The notes under the pieces were generated by a model that saw only the letters and a list, made by a program, of their open reading frames with translations, did no database searches and had not been told where the DNA came from. From JAEUJM01 sp964635055 (GTDB lineage: Bacteria; Actinomycetota; Acidimicrobiia; Acidimicrobiales; DATDAH01): a stretch of 64,000 nt of DNA. The translations under genes were made by a program, and so were the position numbers. The stretch is taken from positions 86,423-150,422 of the forward strand of contig CAZWMT010000009.1 of NCBI GenBank assembly GCA_964635055.1, given 5' to 3'. Positions 49,424 through 60,729 of the stretch are shown here, piece by piece. Each line of letters begins with the position of its first letter. Position 1 is the first letter of the stretch.

Positions 49424-51942
49424 CGTTGACGGCCCCGGCCCCATCGGCCGCTGGCGCACCCGGAGGTGAGGGGACCACGACCGAGATGGAGGGCACGACC
49501 GGCTTCACGGTGGGTGTGCTCGGCCCCCTCGAGGTCCGGGTCGATGGCGAGGTCCTCACCCTGCCCACCCCGAAGGAGCGCACGTTGCTGACCCTGCTCG
49601 GGCTCCGTGTGCCCCATGGCGTGTCGTTCGCCGAGCTGGCCGATGCGCTGTGGGGCGATGCGCCGCCCGCCAACTGGCGCAAGGGATTGCAGGTGCACGT
49701 GTCCCGGCTGCGCACCCGGCTGGCCGAGGCCGCGATCGATGAGCTCCCCGAGGTGCTCCTCACCGTCGGAGACGGGTACGCGCTGGCCATCGAGCCTGAT
49801 GCGGTCGATGCCCATCGATTCGAGCGACTGGTCGGCGACGGGCGGCGCGCGCTGGCCGAGGGCCGAGCAGCGGACGCCGACCGGCTGTTGCTCGAAGCCC
49901 TCTCGCTGTGGCGATCCGATCCCGTCCCCGACCTCGCCGACACCTCGACCGGTCAGGCCCATGCGGCCCGTTTGACGGAGTTGTTGCTCATCGCCCGCGA
50001 GGAGCGCTTCGAGGCCGAGCTCGCGCTCGGTCGGCACGACGTCCTCGTGCCCCGGATCGAGGCCCGCCTGGTCGACCATCCGCTGCGTGAGCGCCTCTGG
50101 CGCCAGCTCATGACGGCGCTGTACCGCTCCGGACGCCAGGCCGAGGCCCTGCGCGCCTACCAGCGCGCCCGCTCGGTGTTGGTGGAAGAGCTCGGCCTCG
50201 AGCCCGGGCCCGAATTGCGTCGGGTGGAGGCCGCCATCGCCGCGCAGGACGCCGGCCTCGACCTCGTCGACGGTGCGCCGGTGGCCCCGCCGACCAGCCC
50301 CGCGGCCCCCGAACCTGCGGCGGGCACCGTGGCCTGGGCGGGACGCCTGAGGAACGTCCCGTTCGTCGGCCGTGCCGACGCCCGCCAGCGACTCCGTCGT
50401 GCCTTCCAGCGTGCCAGTGAGGAGGGGCTCGGGGTCGTCGTCGCCTCCGGGGAGGAGGGGGTGGGCAAGACCCGGCTCCTCGCCGAGGCGGTCCTGGAGA
50501 TGGCGTCCGACGGGGCCTCCATCCTCGCCGGCTGGTGCACCCGCGGCTCGGACGACTCGCTCTCGGCCATCCGCCAGGTGCTCGGTCAGTTCACCGGTGA
50601 CCGCCCGACCCCGGCCGACTCGTTCGAGATGACGACGGTGCTGACGGAGCGGTTGCGCACCGAGGCGGCGATCGCTCCCGTCGTGCTCGTCGTCGACGAC
50701 CTCCAGTGGGCCGACGCCGGCACGGTCCAGGTGCTGCGCAGCCTGTTGGCCTCGGCCCGCGACCTCCCGGTGCTGCTCGTCGGCGCGTACCGGGACACCG
50801 AGATCGAGTCTCGGGAACAGGTCCTCGATCTGCTCGTCGATCTTCACCGCCATCCGGCGTTCGAGGCCATCGAGATTCGGGGGCTCGTCCCGGACGAGGG
50901 TGTGGAACTGCTGGCCCAACGCCTCGGGCGCCCCGCCGAGGACGCGTCGCGGATCGAGCTGGCCACGCTCAGCCAGGAGGCGGGTGGCAACCCCTTGTAC
51001 CTGCTCGAACTGGCCCGACGGGCGGTGGACCGCGCGCTTCTGGACGACGACGGCCAGGTGGTCGTGGGCAGCGTCCGGCACCTTGGCCTCCCTGAGAGCC
51101 TGCGGGTGATGATCCGCCGGCGCGTGCGGGCCCTTCCGTCCGGTCACCAACTGGTCCTTTCCGCGGCCGCCGTCGCGGGCACCGAGTTCGACATCGAGAT
51201 GGTGGCTGCGGTCGCCGAGGTCAGTGAGGACGCCGCGATCTCGGCTTTCGAGCGGGCCACCGCGGCGGGGCTCATCATCGACTCGGGCGAGGCCGGGCGG
51301 AGCGCCTTCACCTGCGTGCTCGTGCGCATGGCGTTGTACGAGGAGCTGTCCTCGAGCCGGCGGGCGATGCTGCACCAACGCAGCGGCGAGGTGCTGGCCC
51401 ACGCAGACTCGCAGACGATCCAGGACCGTCTGCCGGGTGTGACCGATCACTTCGCCCAGGCACGCGCCCCCGCGTTGCGCACCGGGCTCCCGCCCTCCGA
51501 CGACGAGCGCCGCGACCGGTACGAGACGGCCTACGAGGAGGCGGTGGGACGCTTCGAGGAGTCGTTGGTCACCTCTGCCGACCTCGACGACGACGACCAG
51601 TGGTGCGGGCTCCTGCTCGGCCTGGCCACGGGTCGGTGGCGTAGCGGCGACCTGGCCGGAGCCCGCGAACTGTTCGAGCGCGCCGCCTCCGAGGCCAAGC
51701 GGCTCGGCCGGCCCGACCTCCTCACTCGTGCCGCCGCGGGGGCGGCGCAGGTGGTGCTGAAGGTGGGCGTGACCCACCCGCCCCTCATCGACCTGCTGAT
51801 CGAGGCGCGCGACCAGCTCCCCGTCGACGACCCGCTCCACGCGCAGATCCGCAAGGCCCTGGTACCAGAGCTGGTGTGGGCCGGGAGGTGGCGTGAGGCG
51901 GTCATCATCGCGGGAACCGCGCCGGAGCCGGTCGCTCCCTGA
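49420..51942 (+). CDS. SARP-family regulator: winged helix, BTAD and AAA/NB-ARC-like ATPase
   Basis: An 840-residue AfsR-like activator. Residues 28-120 form an OmpR-type DNA-binding domain (FTVGVLGPLEVRVDGE, GLQVHVSRLRTRLAE). A BTAD domain follows to about residue 280 (DAHRFERLVGDGRRALAEG, RQLMTALYRSGRQAEALRAY). Next is an ATPase with Walker A GEEGVGKTRLL and Walker B VVLVVDDLQWAD, then a helical region. The C-terminus is short for this class (no long TPR array). The GTG overlaps the signal-peptidase TGA by four bases, tying the regulator to the surface locus. Confidence 0.92.
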   Translation: MTLTAPAPSAAGAPGGEGTTTEMEGTTGFTVGVLGPLEVRVDGEVLTLPTPKERTLLTLLGLRVPHGVSFAELADALWGDAPPANWRKGLQVHVSRLRTRLAEAAIDELPEVLLTVGDGYALAIEPDAVDAHRFERLVGDGRRALAEGRAADADRLLLEALSLWRSDPVPDLADTSTGQAHAARLTELLLIAREERFEAELALGRHDVLVPRIEARLVDHPLRERLWRQLMTALYRSGRQAEALRAYQRARSVLVEELGLEPGPELRRVEAAIAAQDAGLDLVDGAPVAPPTSPAAPEPAAGTVAWAGRLRNVPFVGRADARQRLRRAFQRASEEGLGVVVASGEEGVGKTRLLAEAVLEMASDGASILAGWCTRGSDDSLSAIRQVLGQFTGDRPTPADSFEMTTVLTERLRTEAAIAPVVLVVDDLQWADAGTVQVLRSLLASARDLPVLLVGAYRDTEIESREQVLDLLVDLHRHPAFEAIEIRGLVPDEGVELLAQRLGRPAEDASRIELATLSQEAGGNPLYLLELARRAVDRALLDDDGQVVVGSVRHLGLPESLRVMIRRRVRALPSGHQLVLSAAAVAGTEFDIEMVAAVAEVSEDAAISAFERATAAGLIIDSGEAGRSAFTCVLVRMALYEELSSSRRAMLHQRSGEVLAHADSQTIQDRLPGVTDHFAQARAPALRTGLPPSDDERRDRYETAYEEAVGRFEESLVTSADLDDDDQWCGLLLGLATGRWRSGDLAGARELFERAASEAKRLGRPDLLTRAAAGAAQVVLKVGVTHPPLIDLLIEARDQLPVDDPLHAQIRKALVPELVWAGRWREAVIIAGTAPEPVAP

Positions 51943-51994
51943 GCGAAGCGGCACCATCAGCACCATCAGCACGGCGGTGCGTACCCTGGCGGCG

Positions 51995-53329
51995 ATGGCC
52001 TCCGACCGCCCAGTCGACCTCGCGGCGGGGCTGCTCCAGACGCTGATCCGGAACCGGTGCGTGAACGACTGGACCCCGACCTCGGGCCACGAGGCCCGCA
52101 ACGTCGACGCGCTCGTTGCGGTGCTCGAAGGTTCCGGTATCGACCTCGAGCGTTACGAGCCCCTGCCGGGACGGGCCAACCTCGTGGCCCGCATCGAAGG
52201 CCGCAACCCGAGCCTTCCGACGCTCCTGTTGCTCGCGAACACCGACGTCGTGTCGGCGGACCCGTACCAGTGGTCCCACGACCCTTTCTGTGGCGACCTG
52301 ATCGACGATGAGGTCTGGGGCCGAGGGGCACTCAGCAACCTCGGATACGCAGCGACGATGGCCGTGGCGATGCGGTGCCTCGCTGACCGCGGCTACCGGC
52401 CCGAGGGCACCCTCGTCTTCGTCGCGGCCGCGGATCACGAGTTCCGCAGTGAGATCGGCAGCAGGTGGCTCATCGAGCACCACCTCGACGCCGTGCGAGC
52501 CGAGTGGGTCGTCACCGGCGGCGGCGGCCTGCACGTGCCGGGGCCCGACCGCACGATGCTCACGGTGCAGGTGGGCGAGAAGAGCTCGCACTGGTTCTGC
52601 TTGGTGGTACGCGGCGAGCCGGTCCACACGGTGCACCCAGACGCCCCTGGGGTGGTGGGCACGGCTGCCGAGGTGGTGACCCGCCTTTCCGCCATCGATC
52701 CCGATCCTCGGCCCGAGTACTTCAGGGAGGGGATGGAGCGCGCCGGTTGGGCGGCGATCTTCGGTGACCTGGACAACCCTCGCGTGCTGCAGGACGCTGC
52801 GACTGCGCTGGGACCGGACTTGGCGCGGTGGATCCGGGTGACGACGTACCCGACCGTGCTCGCCACCGGGATCCGCGGTGGCGGGCAGGGCCCGCACACG
52901 CCTGATCGCGTCGAGGTCGACGTGAACGTGCGACTCCTGCCGGGTCAACCCGACCACGACGCCGAGGCCCTGCTGCACGGGGCACTGGGCGACCTCGCCG
53001 ACCACGTGGAGATCCATGCACGCGTCCGGACCCCCGCCACCGTCTCGCCCACCGACACGAAGCTCTGGGGCGCCCTGGAGCACGTGACCGAGCGGGCCAG
53101 GATGCACATGGGCCTCCTGCCCGTGGTCTTCTCACGCCCGTCCGACCTGCACCTGTTCCGGGCGCTGGGCGCGACCGCCTATGGGGCGGGCATGCTCAGC
53201 GAGCGGTTCGAGGTCGGGGACGTCAACGCGATGTTTCACGGACACGACGAGCGGCTCGATGTGGCCTCGATCGATCTCCTGGTCACGCGATGGCAGGAAC
53301 TCGCGGTCGAGCTCCTCGGCGGTTCCTGA
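51995..53329 (+). CDS. M20-family peptidase homologue with degraded metal site
   Basis: A 444-residue M20/ACY1-like protein. The fold motifs are recognisable, but ligands are changed: the HxD motif reads LLANTDVVSAD (Asn82 for His), the bridging Asp of GRGAxD is Ser114 (GRGALSNLGY), and DEE reads DHE (147-149). The C-terminal His (HGHDE) is kept. Loss of two metal ligands argues against hydrolysis. The gene is convergent with an M20 paralogue at 53342 that keeps HTD and GRGAID. Confidence 0.85.
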   Translation: MASDRPVDLAAGLLQTLIRNRCVNDWTPTSGHEARNVDALVAVLEGSGIDLERYEPLPGRANLVARIEGRNPSLPTLLLLANTDVVSADPYQWSHDPFCGDLIDDEVWGRGALSNLGYAATMAVAMRCLADRGYRPEGTLVFVAAADHEFRSEIGSRWLIEHHLDAVRAEWVVTGGGGLHVPGPDRTMLTVQVGEKSSHWFCLVVRGEPVHTVHPDAPGVVGTAAEVVTRLSAIDPDPRPEYFREGMERAGWAAIFGDLDNPRVLQDAATALGPDLARWIRVTTYPTVLATGIRGGGQGPHTPDRVEVDVNVRLLPGQPDHDAEALLHGALGDLADHVEIHARVRTPATVSPTDTKLWGALEHVTERARMHMGLLPVVFSRPSDLHLFRALGATAYGAGMLSERFEVGDVNAMFHGHDERLDVASIDLLVTRWQELAVELLGGS

Positions 53330-53341
53330 GCGACCGGGTGT

Positions 53342-54682
53342 TCAGGCGGCGAGCAGGTCGTCGCCGAGCCCGGTCCAGAGCCGGGTCATCAATGCCAGCG
53401 ACTCCACGTCCACCTGCTCGTCGGTCCCGTGCAGCATCGAGAAGAAGTCGCCGGAGATGACTCGCTGGCTGTACAGGCCGGCCCCGTAGACGACCGCCCC
53501 GAGGCGACGGAAGAAGCGAGCGTCGGAGCCGCCGACGTTCATGAAGGGCACGAGGGGCGCATCGGGGTACTCCCGGGCGGCGATGCGCCGGAGGGATCGC
53601 CACAACGCCGTGTCCACCGGCGAACCCGAACCGGCTTCACCGCGGCGCCCCGTGATGGTCACGTGCCCGGCGGCGTCGCCCAGCGCGTCCAGGAGCACCG
53701 CTTCGGCCTCGTCGGTGCCGTCCCCTGGCAGCGTTCGGATGTTGACCTCGAGATCGACCACCGGCGCGGCCAGGTGAGGGTCGCGGTCACCTCGCACCGA
53801 CATCGTCGACAGGATCGGGCGGGTCGACGCGTCGAACATGAGGGCCAAGGCGTCAGGCAGCGCGTCGAGGATCGCGTCCTGCGCAACGCCAGGCTCGAGC
53901 AACCCGCCCAGGAGCTCTGACCAGCCGGATCCCTCCAGGAACTCGCGGAACGTGGAGGGAACGTCGGCCGGAGGGCGGTAGTCGGCGATCCGGCGGATGA
54001 TGTCCGCGGCAAGCTCGATCGCACCGCCCGGATCGGCGACCTGGGGGCGCGACGGGCGGCCCACGACGCGGAGGTCGAACCAGTGCGAGCCCTTCTCGCT
54101 GACGATGACGGGGAGTTCGACCCCGGTCGGGCCAGGGATCGGGTAGCCGCCGCTCTCGGTGACGGCGTAGTCGGCCCGGATGGTGCCCGGGTGGTGCTCG
54201 ACCAACCACGCCGTGCCGAGCTCGCTCTGTGCTTCCTGGTCGGCCGTCGCGGCGAACACGAGCGTTCCGGCACGGCGTGGGCCGCTGGCTGCACGGCGCA
54301 GGGATACCGCCATGGTGGCGGCGTAGCCGAGCATGTCGATCGCACCGCGCCCACGCACCATGCCGTCGACCACATCACCACAGAACGGGTCGAACGACCA
54401 GAGGTCCGGGTCTGCGGGCACCACATCGGTGTGCGCATGCAGCAGCAGGGTGGGAGCGTTGGGGTCGGTGCCCTCGAGGCGGGCCACGATGCTCACCCGC
54501 CCCGGCGCGGGCTCGAAGCGCTCGAGGTCGATGGCGGTATGGTCGAGCACCGCCTCGAGAGTGTCGGCGTTGCGCACCTCCTGGCCCGATCCTGGGCTCC
54601 CATCGTTGATGCAGGCGTTGCGGATGAGCGCCTGGAGCAGCTCAGTGGATTCGGCGCCGAGCGTGTCGCCGTCCGGATCCAT
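53342..54682 (-). CDS. M20/M25/M40 family metallopeptidase
   Basis: A 446-residue zinc hydrolase of the ACY1/peptidase-V type, probably a dipeptidase or deacylase. Ligands are intact in LLLHAHTDVVPAD, DPFCGDVVDGMVRGRGAID and the C-terminal HGTDEQVD. The usual DEE is DQE, so the general base Glu may be Gln. It is clearly paralogous to the 51995 protein along its full length (LLQALIRNACIND versus LLQTLIRNRCVND), and the two genes converge 12 bp apart. Confidence 0.9.
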   Translation of the reverse strand: MDPDGDTLGAESTELLQALIRNACINDGSPGSGQEVRNADTLEAVLDHTAIDLERFEPAPGRVSIVARLEGTDPNAPTLLLHAHTDVVPADPDLWSFDPFCGDVVDGMVRGRGAIDMLGYAATMAVSLRRAASGPRRAGTLVFAATADQEAQSELGTAWLVEHHPGTIRADYAVTESGGYPIPGPTGVELPVIVSEKGSHWFDLRVVGRPSRPQVADPGGAIELAADIIRRIADYRPPADVPSTFREFLEGSGWSELLGGLLEPGVAQDAILDALPDALALMFDASTRPILSTMSVRGDRDPHLAAPVVDLEVNIRTLPGDGTDEAEAVLLDALGDAAGHVTITGRRGEAGSGSPVDTALWRSLRRIAAREYPDAPLVPFMNVGGSDARFFRRLGAVVYGAGLYSQRVISGDFFSMLHGTDEQVDVESLALMTRLWTGLGDDLLAA

Positions 54683-54722
54683 GACCGCAGCCTAGATCGG
54701 TGCCTGCCGGGGCTCGCTCGTG

Positions 54723-55226
54723 TCAGGCGTCCTGCGGGGCGCCGAGGGCGGGGGTGCCGGCGAACGGGCCGGGGTCACCGTGGGCGGGCAGCACCGGGTT
54801 GCTCCAGCTGAGCAGCCGGCTCAGCTCCTGGGTGACCTCGTGCCACTCGGCGGCGTCCCAGCCCTCGGCCACGCCGATCAGCGTGCCGTCCTGGGCGATG
54901 TGCACCAGTGCCGGGAGGTGCTCGAGGCCGAGGGCCTTGACGACGGTGCGATCGGGGTCGACGAAGGTCAGGATCTCGTCGGCCCAGGGGCCGAGGAACT
55001 GGCGGGCCTGCGCGGCGTCGCCGGTGACCAGCCACGACACCCGGCAATCGGCGTCGGCGAAGGTGCGCAGCACCCGGCCGGCGGTGTCGAGGATCCAGGA
55101 GCTCTCCCACGTGAACGGGTCGATGACCACCGTGACGAGCCGGAAGGTCGTCAGCCACTCGGCGAGGGGCCGTGCGTCGCCGTCGAGCGGGGTGAGTTCG
55201 GTGTCGGCAGGGGGAGCAGTCGCCAC
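54723..55226 (-). CDS. Thioredoxin-fold-like protein (redoxin without catalytic Cys)
   Basis: A 167-residue cytosolic protein with a redoxin-like order: WLTTFRLVTVVIDPFTWESS, ILDTAGRVLRTFADADCRVS, TFVDPDRTVVKALGLEHLPA then LVHIAQDGTLIGVAEGWD. The last part mirrors the cis-Pro strand and loop of peroxiredoxin-like proteins, but the usual CxxC or peroxidatic Cys is absent. Start uncertain (GTG 55226 or GTG 55247). Function unknown. Confidence 0.68.
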   Translation of the reverse strand: MATAPPADTELTPLDGDARPLAEWLTTFRLVTVVIDPFTWESSWILDTAGRVLRTFADADCRVSWLVTGDAAQARQFLGPWADEILTFVDPDRTVVKALGLEHLPALVHIAQDGTLIGVAEGWDAAEWHEVTQELSRLLSWSNPVLPAHGDPGPFAGTPALGAPQDA

Positions 55227-55294
55227 GGGCGCAGAAACTAGCCGCACCGCGCGACCCCGAACGAGTTCGGGTGACCGGCGGTACTCTCGCCGGG

Positions 55295-56092
55295 ATGCAC
55301 CCCATCGAGCGGCTCCGTTACGTCGCCAGGGCCTCGGGTGTCGACCAGGCCCTGTTGGTGCAGGAGACGGCGTCCGCGCTGGGTGCCTTCGGCTCCGACC
55401 CCGCGGGCATGGTCACCGCCTGTCGCCGGATCGTGTCCCGGCATCCGGCCGCCGGCGCCCTGTGGTGGCTGTGCGGGCGGGTGCTGATGGCGAACGACCC
55501 GATGCCCGAGGCGTGGCGGGCGGCCGACGAGATCGACGCCGATCCCACGGCCCTCGAATTGGCCCACGCGCTGCCCGACGACGCCACGGTGTGCCTGCTC
55601 GGCTGGCCCGACCAGGTGGGCGAGGCCATCCCCCGCCGGGGCGACGTCGAGGCGCTGGTGGTCGACGTGCTGGGGGAGGGGTCGGGGCTGGTGCGGCGCC
55701 TGCTGGCCGCCGACGTCGATGCCGTCGACGTGGCCACCCAGGGCCTGGGCGCGGCGGCGTCGGCCGCCGACGTGGTGCTGCTCGAGGCGTCGGCGGTCGG
55801 CCCTGACGGGTTCGTGGGCGTGGCCGGGTCGCGGGCTGCGGCGGCGGTGGCCCGCCACGACGGCACGCCGGTGTGGCTGGTGGCGGGGGTGGGCCGGCTC
55901 GTGCCCCGCCGAGTGTGGGACACGTTGGTCGCCCGCGTGGACGTGGCCGCCGAGCCGTGGGACGCCGATGACGAGGTGGTGCCGCTCGACCTGGTCGACA
56001 GCATCGTCGGCCCCTCCGGACCCCTGCCGGTGGCCGACGCCCTCGGTCGGACCGACTGCCCCGTGGCAGCCGAGCTGCTGGTCGAGCTGTAG
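55295..56092 (+). CDS. eIF2B alpha/beta/delta-like protein
   Basis: A 265-residue protein of the eIF2B/methylthioribose-1-phosphate isomerase fold. The C-terminal half has the characteristic AADVVLLEASAVGPDGFVGV then AGSRAAAAVARHDGTPVWLV, where relatives bind sugar phosphates or nucleotides. The N-terminal half is helical. Such bacterial proteins may be ribose-1,5-bisphosphate or related isomerases, but the catalytic Cys is not evident. ATG 55295 is used. It is divergent from the thioredoxin-like gene. Confidence 0.75.
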   Translation: MHPIERLRYVARASGVDQALLVQETASALGAFGSDPAGMVTACRRIVSRHPAAGALWWLCGRVLMANDPMPEAWRAADEIDADPTALELAHALPDDATVCLLGWPDQVGEAIPRRGDVEALVVDVLGEGSGLVRRLLAADVDAVDVATQGLGAAASAADVVLLEASAVGPDGFVGVAGSRAAAAVARHDGTPVWLVAGVGRLVPRRVWDTLVARVDVAAEPWDADDEVVPLDLVDSIVGPSGPLPVADALGRTDCPVAAELLVEL

Positions 56093-56187
56093 CGCCGACG
56101 TCCCGACGTCCCGCTCCCGCTCACCGCGTCCCGCCGGACGGCAACGAGATCGATCGCCGATGGGGGAGCGCCCGGGCGGCGGGGCGA

Positions 56188-57780
56188 TCACGCCGGCGAG
56201 GCGGTGGCCTGGCCCGATGGCACCACCCAGGCCGTGCCGGGGGCCAGGGGCGACCGGGGCTCCAGCGTGGTCTCGACGATGCGGAACTCGGCCCGCCACT
56301 CGTCGGGTGTCACCTCGCAGCGCAGGTAGCCCCGTGACCGGTTGTCGAAGTGCCGGACGTGACTCAGCTCGGCGGCACCTTTCGCCACGATGTCCACGAA
56401 GTCGCGCGGGAACGCCGAGCTGATGGACCCAACACCGAACTCGGTGGCCACCGCCGCGCCGCCGATCCGGCCGCCGGCGGGCAGGTCGGCGACCACCCCG
56501 CTGTGGAAGTCGCCGGAGAGCACCACCGGGTTGCTGGTGGCCTCGAGCAGCCCGCACACCTCGGCCCGTTCGGCCGGGTAGCCGTCCCACGCATCCAACC
56601 CCACCCGGATCTCACCGGCCTGGGCGATCGGGAGGGGCGTCATCAGCACCCCCTGCCCGACGGCGTTCCACCGTGCCGTGCTCGTGCCCAGGGCCTCGCC
56701 CAGGAACTCGAGCTGTTCGTTCCCCAGCATGGTGCGGTCGGCCGCCGCCTCGTCCCCGCACGCCAGGTTGAGGAACAGGTGCGCGTCGCACGCCTGGTCG
56801 TCCCGGTGCTGGCGCGTGTCGAGCACGACGAGGCGCAGCAGGTCTCCCACGTCCACCACCCGGTGCACGTCGAGGTCGGGGCCGGTCGGTGGGCCCACGC
56901 GCACCGGCTGGTGCTCCCACCACGCCTGGTAGGCCGCGGCCCGCCGGCGCGCGAACGCGGCGGGGTCGGTGCCGAGCTGGTCCACGAGCCCCGCGTAGTT
57001 GTTGGCGACCTCGTGGTCGTCCCAGGTGACCACCCAGGCCATCGCCGCGTGGGCGTCCTGGAGGGCCGGGTCGCTCTTGTAGAAGGCGTACCGGTGGCGG
57101 TAGCCGGCCAGGTCGGTCGCCTCGGGGAGGCCGTTGGGCCGGAACCGGTCGGGGACGTTCTCGGTCTCGTAGATGTAGTCGCCCAACCACAGGTTGAACG
57201 CCGCGTCCTCGGCGGCGAGGTACTCGTACGGCGTGCGGAACCCGTCCTGGTCGTCCTGGCAGGCGCTCGCGGTGAACGCGAACCGGTCGGGCACCGACCC
57301 GGGTGGCGGGAGCGTACGGGTCCGGCCGACCGCGCTGGTGAACGCACCCACGCGGAACCGGTAGTGGAACGCGGTGTCGGCGTCGAGGCCGCCCACGTCG
57401 ACGTGGGCGCTGTGGGCCTGTGCGGCCGTGGTGGTGACGATGCCCGACCGCACGACCTGCTCGAACGACTCGTCCGCGGCGACCTCCCAGAGGACGTCGG
57501 CGTCCGACGGCGGCATGCCCCCGCCGACCAGCGGGTCGGGCGCCAGCCGGGTCCAGAGGATGACGCCGTCCGGCAGCGGGTCACCCGATGCCACCCCCAG
57601 CGTGAACGGGTCGGCGTCGAGGCCCGTGGGTGCCGGCGGCGGTTCGAGTGGCCGCTCCGACGTGGTGACGGGGCGCTCCGGCGCCGCCTCACGGGTGCGG
57701 TCGGAGCATGCGGTCGCCGCGAGTGCGCCGCCCATCCCGAGCAGGAACGAGCGCCGGGAGAGCGCGCGGTCGGCCGCCAC
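56188..57780 (-). CDS. Alkaline phosphatase D (PhoD), Tat-exported
   Basis: A 530-residue metallophosphatase for extracellular phosphate esters. The Tat signal is ALSRRSFLLGMGGALAATA, with a Cys (TAC) that suggests a lipoprotein. PhoD motifs follow: LGVASGDPLPDGVILWTRL, FNLWLGDYIYE, WVVTWDDHEVANNYAG, VVLDTRQHRD and NPVVLSGDFHSG. GTG 57780 places the twin-arginine eight residues from the start; an upstream GTG at 57852 would add 24 unrelated residues. It is divergent from the kinase at 57869. Confidence 0.93.
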   Translation of the reverse strand: MAADRALSRRSFLLGMGGALAATACSDRTREAAPERPVTTSERPLEPPPAPTGLDADPFTLGVASGDPLPDGVILWTRLAPDPLVGGGMPPSDADVLWEVAADESFEQVVRSGIVTTTAAQAHSAHVDVGGLDADTAFHYRFRVGAFTSAVGRTRTLPPPGSVPDRFAFTASACQDDQDGFRTPYEYLAAEDAAFNLWLGDYIYETENVPDRFRPNGLPEATDLAGYRHRYAFYKSDPALQDAHAAMAWVVTWDDHEVANNYAGLVDQLGTDPAAFARRRAAAYQAWWEHQPVRVGPPTGPDLDVHRVVDVGDLLRLVVLDTRQHRDDQACDAHLFLNLACGDEAAADRTMLGNEQLEFLGEALGTSTARWNAVGQGVLMTPLPIAQAGEIRVGLDAWDGYPAERAEVCGLLEATSNPVVLSGDFHSGVVADLPAGGRIGGAAVATEFGVGSISSAFPRDFVDIVAKGAAELSHVRHFDNRSRGYLRCEVTPDEWRAEFRIVETTLEPRSPLAPGTAWVVPSGQATASPA

Positions 57781-57868
57781 CGATCCGACGCTATCGGCTG
57801 GGTCCGAACCCGGATGGCGCGGAACGGTGCCGTCTAGGATCTCGTGGTCCACGGACGAGGAGGGCCTT

Positions 57869-60190
<2,322 letters not shown>

Positions 60191-60263
60191 TCCACTCGGT
60201 GGTAGGCCCGGCGGGCGCGCCGGCGCCCCACCGACCGGGTCGCACCCGTCGTAGAGTCCGCCC

Positions 60264-60728
60264 ATGCCTTCACGCCGCGAGCTCGTCCGCATGTCCGACG
60301 AGGAAGTCGACGCCTTCCTCCACCTGCGCCAGACCATGAACATCGCCACCTTCGGCCCCGACGGCAACATCCACCTGGTGGCCATGTGGTACGGGTTCGT
60401 CGACGGCAAGCCCGCGTTCGAGACGTTCACCAAGTCGCAGAAGATCCGCAACCTCAAGCGTGACCCGCGCATCACGGTGCTGGTCGAGGACGGTGAGCAG
60501 TACGAGGAGCTCCGCGGCGTCGAGATCGTGGGCACCGCCGAGGTCACCGAGGACCCCGAGGTGGTCATGCCGGTGGCCCGGTCGGTGGTGGAGCGCTACT
60601 TCCCCATCGAGAACCCGGACGACCTCGAGGCGGTGGCCATCGGGCTTGCCCACAAGCGCTCGGCGGTGATCATCAACGCCGAGAAGGTGGTCTCCTGGGA
60701 CCACGGCAAGCTGGGCGGCACCTACTGA
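60264..60728 (+). CDS. PPOX class F420-dependent enzyme
   Basis: A 154-residue split-barrel flavin/deazaflavin reductase. It begins with RRELVRMSDEEVDAFL and has NIATFGPDGNIHLVAMWYGF, TFTKSQKIRNLKRDPRITVL and GVEIVGTAEV, all typical of actinobacterial PPOX proteins that reduce substrates with F420H2. It is followed one base later by the dienelactone-hydrolase-like gene, implying an operon. Confidence 0.92.
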   Translation: MPSRRELVRMSDEEVDAFLHLRQTMNIATFGPDGNIHLVAMWYGFVDGKPAFETFTKSQKIRNLKRDPRITVLVEDGEQYEELRGVEIVGTAEVTEDPEVVMPVARSVVERYFPIENPDDLEAVAIGLAHKRSAVIINAEKVVSWDHGKLGGTY

Positions 60729-60729
60729 C

